From: Eonycteris spelaea
Taxonomy: Eukaryota; Chordata; Mammalia; Chiroptera; Pteropodidae
Direction: 5' to 3'
DNA length: 64,000 bases
Assembly: GCA_003508835.1 (NCBI GenBank)
Contig: PUFA01000204.1
Span: 1,612,001 to 1,676,000, forward strand
The position numbers and the translations under genes are program-made. Below the pieces are notes generated by a model, which ran no database searches, was not told the DNA's origin, and worked only from the letters and a program-made list of their open reading frames with translations. Numbering within the stretch: position 1 is the stretch's first letter; each line of letters starts with the position of its first letter. Below, piece by piece: positions 60,801 to 64,000 of the stretch.

Positions 60801-63800
60801 TTCTGAGAGTGTTCTCCAACTTTAGCTTGCTGTAGCTAGGCCAAGCCTCTGGAATTTCTAGACCCAAGATCAATTAAGGAGTAGATATTCTCTTGAGTGC
60901 CCAGCTACCATGTGTGTTCAAAGATGAATGAGACCCAGCCCTTATCCTTAAAGGAGGATTCTCAAAGGGTGATTTCAGCCCACCAAAGCTAATCTGACCC
61001 AAATGCCAAGCCTTTCCACTTGTATGTGGCCCAAGGCCTTCTTACGATTAATCTATATCTTACTGATAAAAATTAAATTCGGAACCAGAATTAGCACGTT
61101 TATAGTGTTGGTGTTCTAAAGTCTACCTTGGTGTTCTTCTTCAGGGACTTCAGCAAGGCTACTGTGAATAGTTATGCAGACTGCGCACAGCTCAAGTTCT
61201 ATTTGCCAAGCCATGAGCTTCTGGAGCCACATCTGTCCAGACAAAGCATAGAGGCAAATTAGAAATGTACTAGCCATAGCTCTGGATATGAATTTACTCT
61301 ACAACACAAGGCTGCATCATGCTTCTTTATAGTTTAATTGTTAAAAAAAAAAAAGAATTGAACAGCTACAGATAAAATTAAAGCCCTCCTTTAACCACCA
61401 CCCACCATTCCAGAGCCCTCCCCACATATAACCCCATCTTTCTTTCTCTAAATTAAGCAAATTTGCTTTACCCCCTCCTACCAGGTGGGCAGGAGTTTAA
61501 GTTCATATATATTGGGGGAACAGGAGCTCCTTGTCCTCCCTGTGGTCACATAAGAACCCTAGCAGGGTAGTGGAAGGATTTTCCCTACACAGATAACAGT
61601 TGGGAGCAGGGCCTCTGGAGTTCCTGGTTACACTGAGCTGGGCGCTCAGCGTCCTCACTGGTTGGTTCTTTTAGACCCAGTGGACAACATCCTTCATGCA
61701 TCCATTTCTCAGTCTCCCAAGTCTCCGGAGCTTGATTCACAGCGCAGCAAGCAGATTTCTGACCTCTAGTCTCAACAAGCCTGTGGGGAGAGGCAGCCTC
61801 ACTCTCAGGCAATTTCCACCCTTGCAGAGTCCCAGGGAACCTGAGCTCCCCCACAATCTCCTCCTGTGTGTCACAACCCCATGGTAGTAATCTCCCCCAC
61901 CCCTCACCGTCGAGCATATCCTCAGGGTTGCCTTGAGTTGGGCATGATTTCCAACTCATGCCGCTTTGGCCTTTTCGTTATAAATTACCAAAGCTTATTG
62001 TTATCCATATGGTTGGCTGCAAGTCATTTAATGAATGACCGCAGCGTGCCTTGATGCGTATTTTGCAACAAAGGTATTTGAGGCCTCTTATTTCCCAATA
62101 AATGTACTTGAAGCCAAGCAGCAGTTATTTGTTTGAATGGTGCTATCTCAGTGTCATCACTGTATTCTTTTTCCCTGCAGAGCCACAGTGGGTAGGGTCG
62201 ACTGGGAGTCTCTTGCTTTGCCTAAAGGGGCAGCAGTGTCACGAGTCTGGGCAGCCAGCTCACAAGAGAGAAGGTGGTAGCATGTGGGGGTGCCCTCTGT
62301 GGGCTGGGTAGGTTTATTAGGTTTACCTGCAGTATTAGCTCAGTTTATCCTTCAACTCTCTGGACATCAGGGCTGTCATTTATGCTTTTCAAGGAGGAAG
62401 CTGAAGCTCAGAGAGGATGAACACTTGTCCACTGTCTCAAAACCAGAAGGTGGCAGGGCCTGAATTTCATTTCAGCCAAGGACAGTGGGGGCCTGAACCA
62501 GGGCAGGGGCATTGGGATGCTCTCATTCATTTGGATCTTTATTGAACTCCTATGATGTGCCGGGCCCTCCTGGAAACTGGGAACACAGCAATAAAGAAGT
62601 CAACACCCCTGCCTCCAATGAGTTTCCACAAGAAGTGTTAACCAAGATGTCCAGTAGTGATTAAAGCCTTGAAGACAACAGGACAGAGTGAGGGGGGGTG
62701 GGTAGGGAAGACCTCTCTGAAAAGCAGCATTGGAGCTGACACATGAGTGGTAATATGGAGCCAGTCCGGGGAAGGGTATCCTAGCAGGTGGAACTGCAAA
62801 GGCCAAGGCCCCAAGGTAGGAAAGTCTTTAGGGGACAGAAAGAAATTAGGGTGGCTAGGTGGAGTGAGGGAGGGGTGAGAAGTGGGAGAGGGGCCAGGTG
62901 GATGGTCAGCTGAGGCCAGATCCTGCAGGCCTTGCAGACTAGAGAATGGATTCCAGGTTTTAGTCTTAAGTGCGGCGGGAAGTCAGAAGAGAGATCCGAG
63001 CAGGGGAATGAGGTGATCTGGCTTATACTTTTTAAAGGTCCTATTTGCTGTTTGGTGGAAACAGGATGATAGAGGCTGAGAATGGCAACAGGAAGGCTGG
63101 GGCCATGGTGCAGATGAGGGCAGAGGTGGCCTGCACTAGGGAGGCCATAATGGAGGTGGAAATGGAAAGAACACCTTCCAGGTGTATCTCAGATGGCACT
63201 AACCGGACATGTGAGAAGTGAGCAGAGGGGTGGCTCAGCACCTGCTTAGTGACACTGATTAATTGCTTGACAGATTCGAGGACTGGGTACCTTCTCAGTT
63301 CCTCCTTTGTTTCTTTCCTCCAACCCTAGCCCAGCAAAAAATTACCCCACAGCATCCATCCACGAAGCAGAAAGTGAATTTAGCCCCACAGCCTCCCAAG
63401 ATGGACCTGCTGACCGTGCCCATGGTTGACACCCAGATGGAGTCAAGGCCCATGACCCTGGAGGAGATGGAAGATGTCGGCAAACGGACAGCGAAAGGAC
63501 GCGAAAGGAAGCAGTGCAAGGTATCCCTGCCAACAGGGGAGGGCTGGGGACAAACCTGCTGTGCCTGCACCGTCTGCTAGCTGAGGACACTCTTGGGAGT
63601 GGGCTCTTTAAATCTCTGTTCCCTCGTCTGTTCCCTCGTCTGTATAATAAGGATAGTACCTACCTCACAAGGTTTCTGTGAAGATGAAATGAGAGCACGT
63701 TTATGAAAATACCAGGCTCCTCTCCTTCCATTCTTTAATCATGACTTTCCATCCTGAGACCAGGGCTGCATCTCTGTTACAGTGGAAAACCAAGAGGCTG

Positions 63801-64000
63801 ATGTGGGGTGTGGCACAGAGTCGGCACTCCAGAAATACATGACCAGTAGAGGAAGGAAGAATTGATTGCCTGAATTAATTCATCCAATAAATATTTACCG
63901 AGAGGCTGTGATGTACCAGGCATTCTTCTAGGTGCTGCAGACAACAAAACAGCCTCTGACCTCAAGAAGCTGCCAGTTTAGAGAGTCTAGTCAAGGAAGC
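57426..64000 (+). CDS. EFCAB12: EFCAB12 (EF-hand calcium-binding domain 12), internal part
   Basis: A little-studied EF-hand protein; its position next to MBD4 and the exon sequences identify it. Four exons are seen here, about 320 codons, against 572 residues in human. Upstream coding exons were not identified and the 3' exons lie right of the window. Exon order: a long linker exon, an EF-hand exon, a degenerate EF-hand exon and a low-complexity Pro/Lys-rich exon. Splice phases between them agree. One frame change lies in the first of these exons at about 57629. Naming relies on synteny and memory of the family, not on a search. Confidence 0.85.
57874..58651 (+). other. EFCAB12 intron after exon A
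   Basis: A 778-bp intron. 57958-58140 ('attagttacctattgctgga', 'gtttccgagagtcaggaatc') is an old interspersed repeat whose family I cannot name with certainty. No exon. Confidence 0.65.
58652..58837 (+). CDS. EFCAB12: EFCAB12 exon B, EF-hand
   Basis: Sixty-two whole codons, from [20 protein letters not shown] to EFIMALKA. It carries an EF-hand: helix KILELFNRM, loop [12 protein letters not shown], helix FIMALK. The loop has D1, N5, I8 and E12, but G at position 3. Acceptor CTCTTTCAG after a C9 tract; donor GTAAGT. Confidence 0.93.
58838..60565 (+). other. EFCAB12 intron after exon B
   Basis: A 1.7-kb intron. Two hAT-type DNA transposon fossils lie at about 59330-59740, and an unassigned old repeat at about 60130-60540. 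No exon. Confidence 0.7.
59330..59740. mobile_element. Two adjacent hAT-type DNA transposon fossils (non-autonomous)
   Basis: The first piece ends 'gatggagaacatttccatcg' and 'ttgcagaaagttctattggt', a common hAT terminal pattern. The second runs 'gatctgctaactatggccta' to 'aaaattttgctgactcttgg', another well-known short element whose ends mirror each other. The exact subfamily is not assigned. Confidence 0.65.
60566..60722 (+). CDS. EFCAB12: EFCAB12 exon C, degenerate EF-hand
   Basis: The exon reads [20 protein letters not shown], then [20 protein letters not shown] to LLATRE. It looks like the partner EF-hand of exon B but its loop lacks the acidic ligands at positions 1 and 12, so it probably does not bind calcium. 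Acceptor CTTTCCTCAG, donor GTATGT, phase 1. Confidence 0.92.
60723..63329 (+). other. EFCAB12 intron after exon C
   Basis: A 2.6-kb intron. It holds an A12 run near 61340, MIR-type ends at about 62330-62480, and old unassigned repeat text at 62500-63200. A CTGCAG acceptor-like site at about 62180 is followed by AG, which would give TAG after exon C, so no exon is called. Confidence 0.65.
62500..63200. repeat. Old interspersed repeat, same unassigned family
   Basis: Shares 'gaggtgatctggcttatact' and 'gccagatcctgcaggccttg' type phrases with the 54.9-57.2 kb and 31.4-31.9 kb segments. Confidence 0.55.
63330..63520 (+). CDS. EFCAB12: EFCAB12 exon D
   Basis: The exon reads [20 protein letters not shown] to [20 protein letters not shown] and ends QCK before GTATCC. 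The acceptor is AACCCTAG, and CC completes the split codon from exon C. It is Lys/Pro-rich and probably disordered. Confidence 0.9.
63521..64000 (+). other. EFCAB12 intron after exon D (partial)
   Basis: MIR-type text at about 63610-63720 ('ataataaggatagtacctac') and an L2/MIR3-like piece at about 63870-63970. No exon before the window ends. Confidence 0.65.

Noticed and set aside
62180..62311. Extra EFCAB12 exon after CTGCAG
   Set aside because: Joining it to exon C gives an immediate TAG, while exon C joins exon D in frame.

Overview
This is a nuclear window from a placental mammal. The genes are split into many short exons with GT-AG junctions, and the introns are full of old mammalian repeats (MIR, L2, L1M, hAT fossils). 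The coding exons match mammalian IFT122, MBD4 and EFCAB12, in the gene order found at human 3q21.3 but inverted. No recent lineage-specific SINE (Alu, B1, carnivore, ruminant or pig type) was recognised, so the order cannot be named. Everything outside the exons looks like ordinary intron or intergenic DNA.

Layout. From 1 to about 43.3 kb lies the 5' part of IFT122 on the minus strand: 17 coding exons, about 682 residues, covering the WD40 half and the start of the C-terminal helical-repeat half. The rest lies to the left of the window. From 43.0 to 43.85 kb is a CpG-rich promoter shared head-to-head by IFT122 (ATG at 43297, minus) and MBD4 (first usable ATG at 43740, plus). It carries two RFX X-box motifs, an NRF1-like palindrome and two reversed CCAAT boxes. 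From 43.7 to 52.4 kb is MBD4 on the plus strand, 8 exons. From 52.4 to 57.4 kb there are repeats and a possible EFCAB12 promoter near 54.1 kb. From 57.4 to 64 kb are four exons of EFCAB12 on the plus strand. Its 5' coding exons were not found and its 3' end runs off the window.

Roles. IFT122 is an IFT-A subunit needed for retrograde ciliary transport and for loading membrane proteins into cilia. MBD4 is a nuclear mismatch glycosylase that removes T or U opposite G at methylated CpG sites. EFCAB12 is a poorly studied EF-hand protein. They are neighbours but not a pathway.

Main points to check. All three genes carry reading-frame breaks: one single-base deletion in IFT122 exon 12, three small deletions plus loss of the ancestral start codon in MBD4, and one frame change in EFCAB12. 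IFT122 is essential in mouse, so draft-sequence errors are a serious explanation. MBD4 has the most breaks, all upstream of its intact glycosylase exons. A complete U6 snRNA/mRNA chimeric retrocopy with a perfect 17-bp target-site duplication sits in IFT122 intron 1. No previously undescribed gene system was found.
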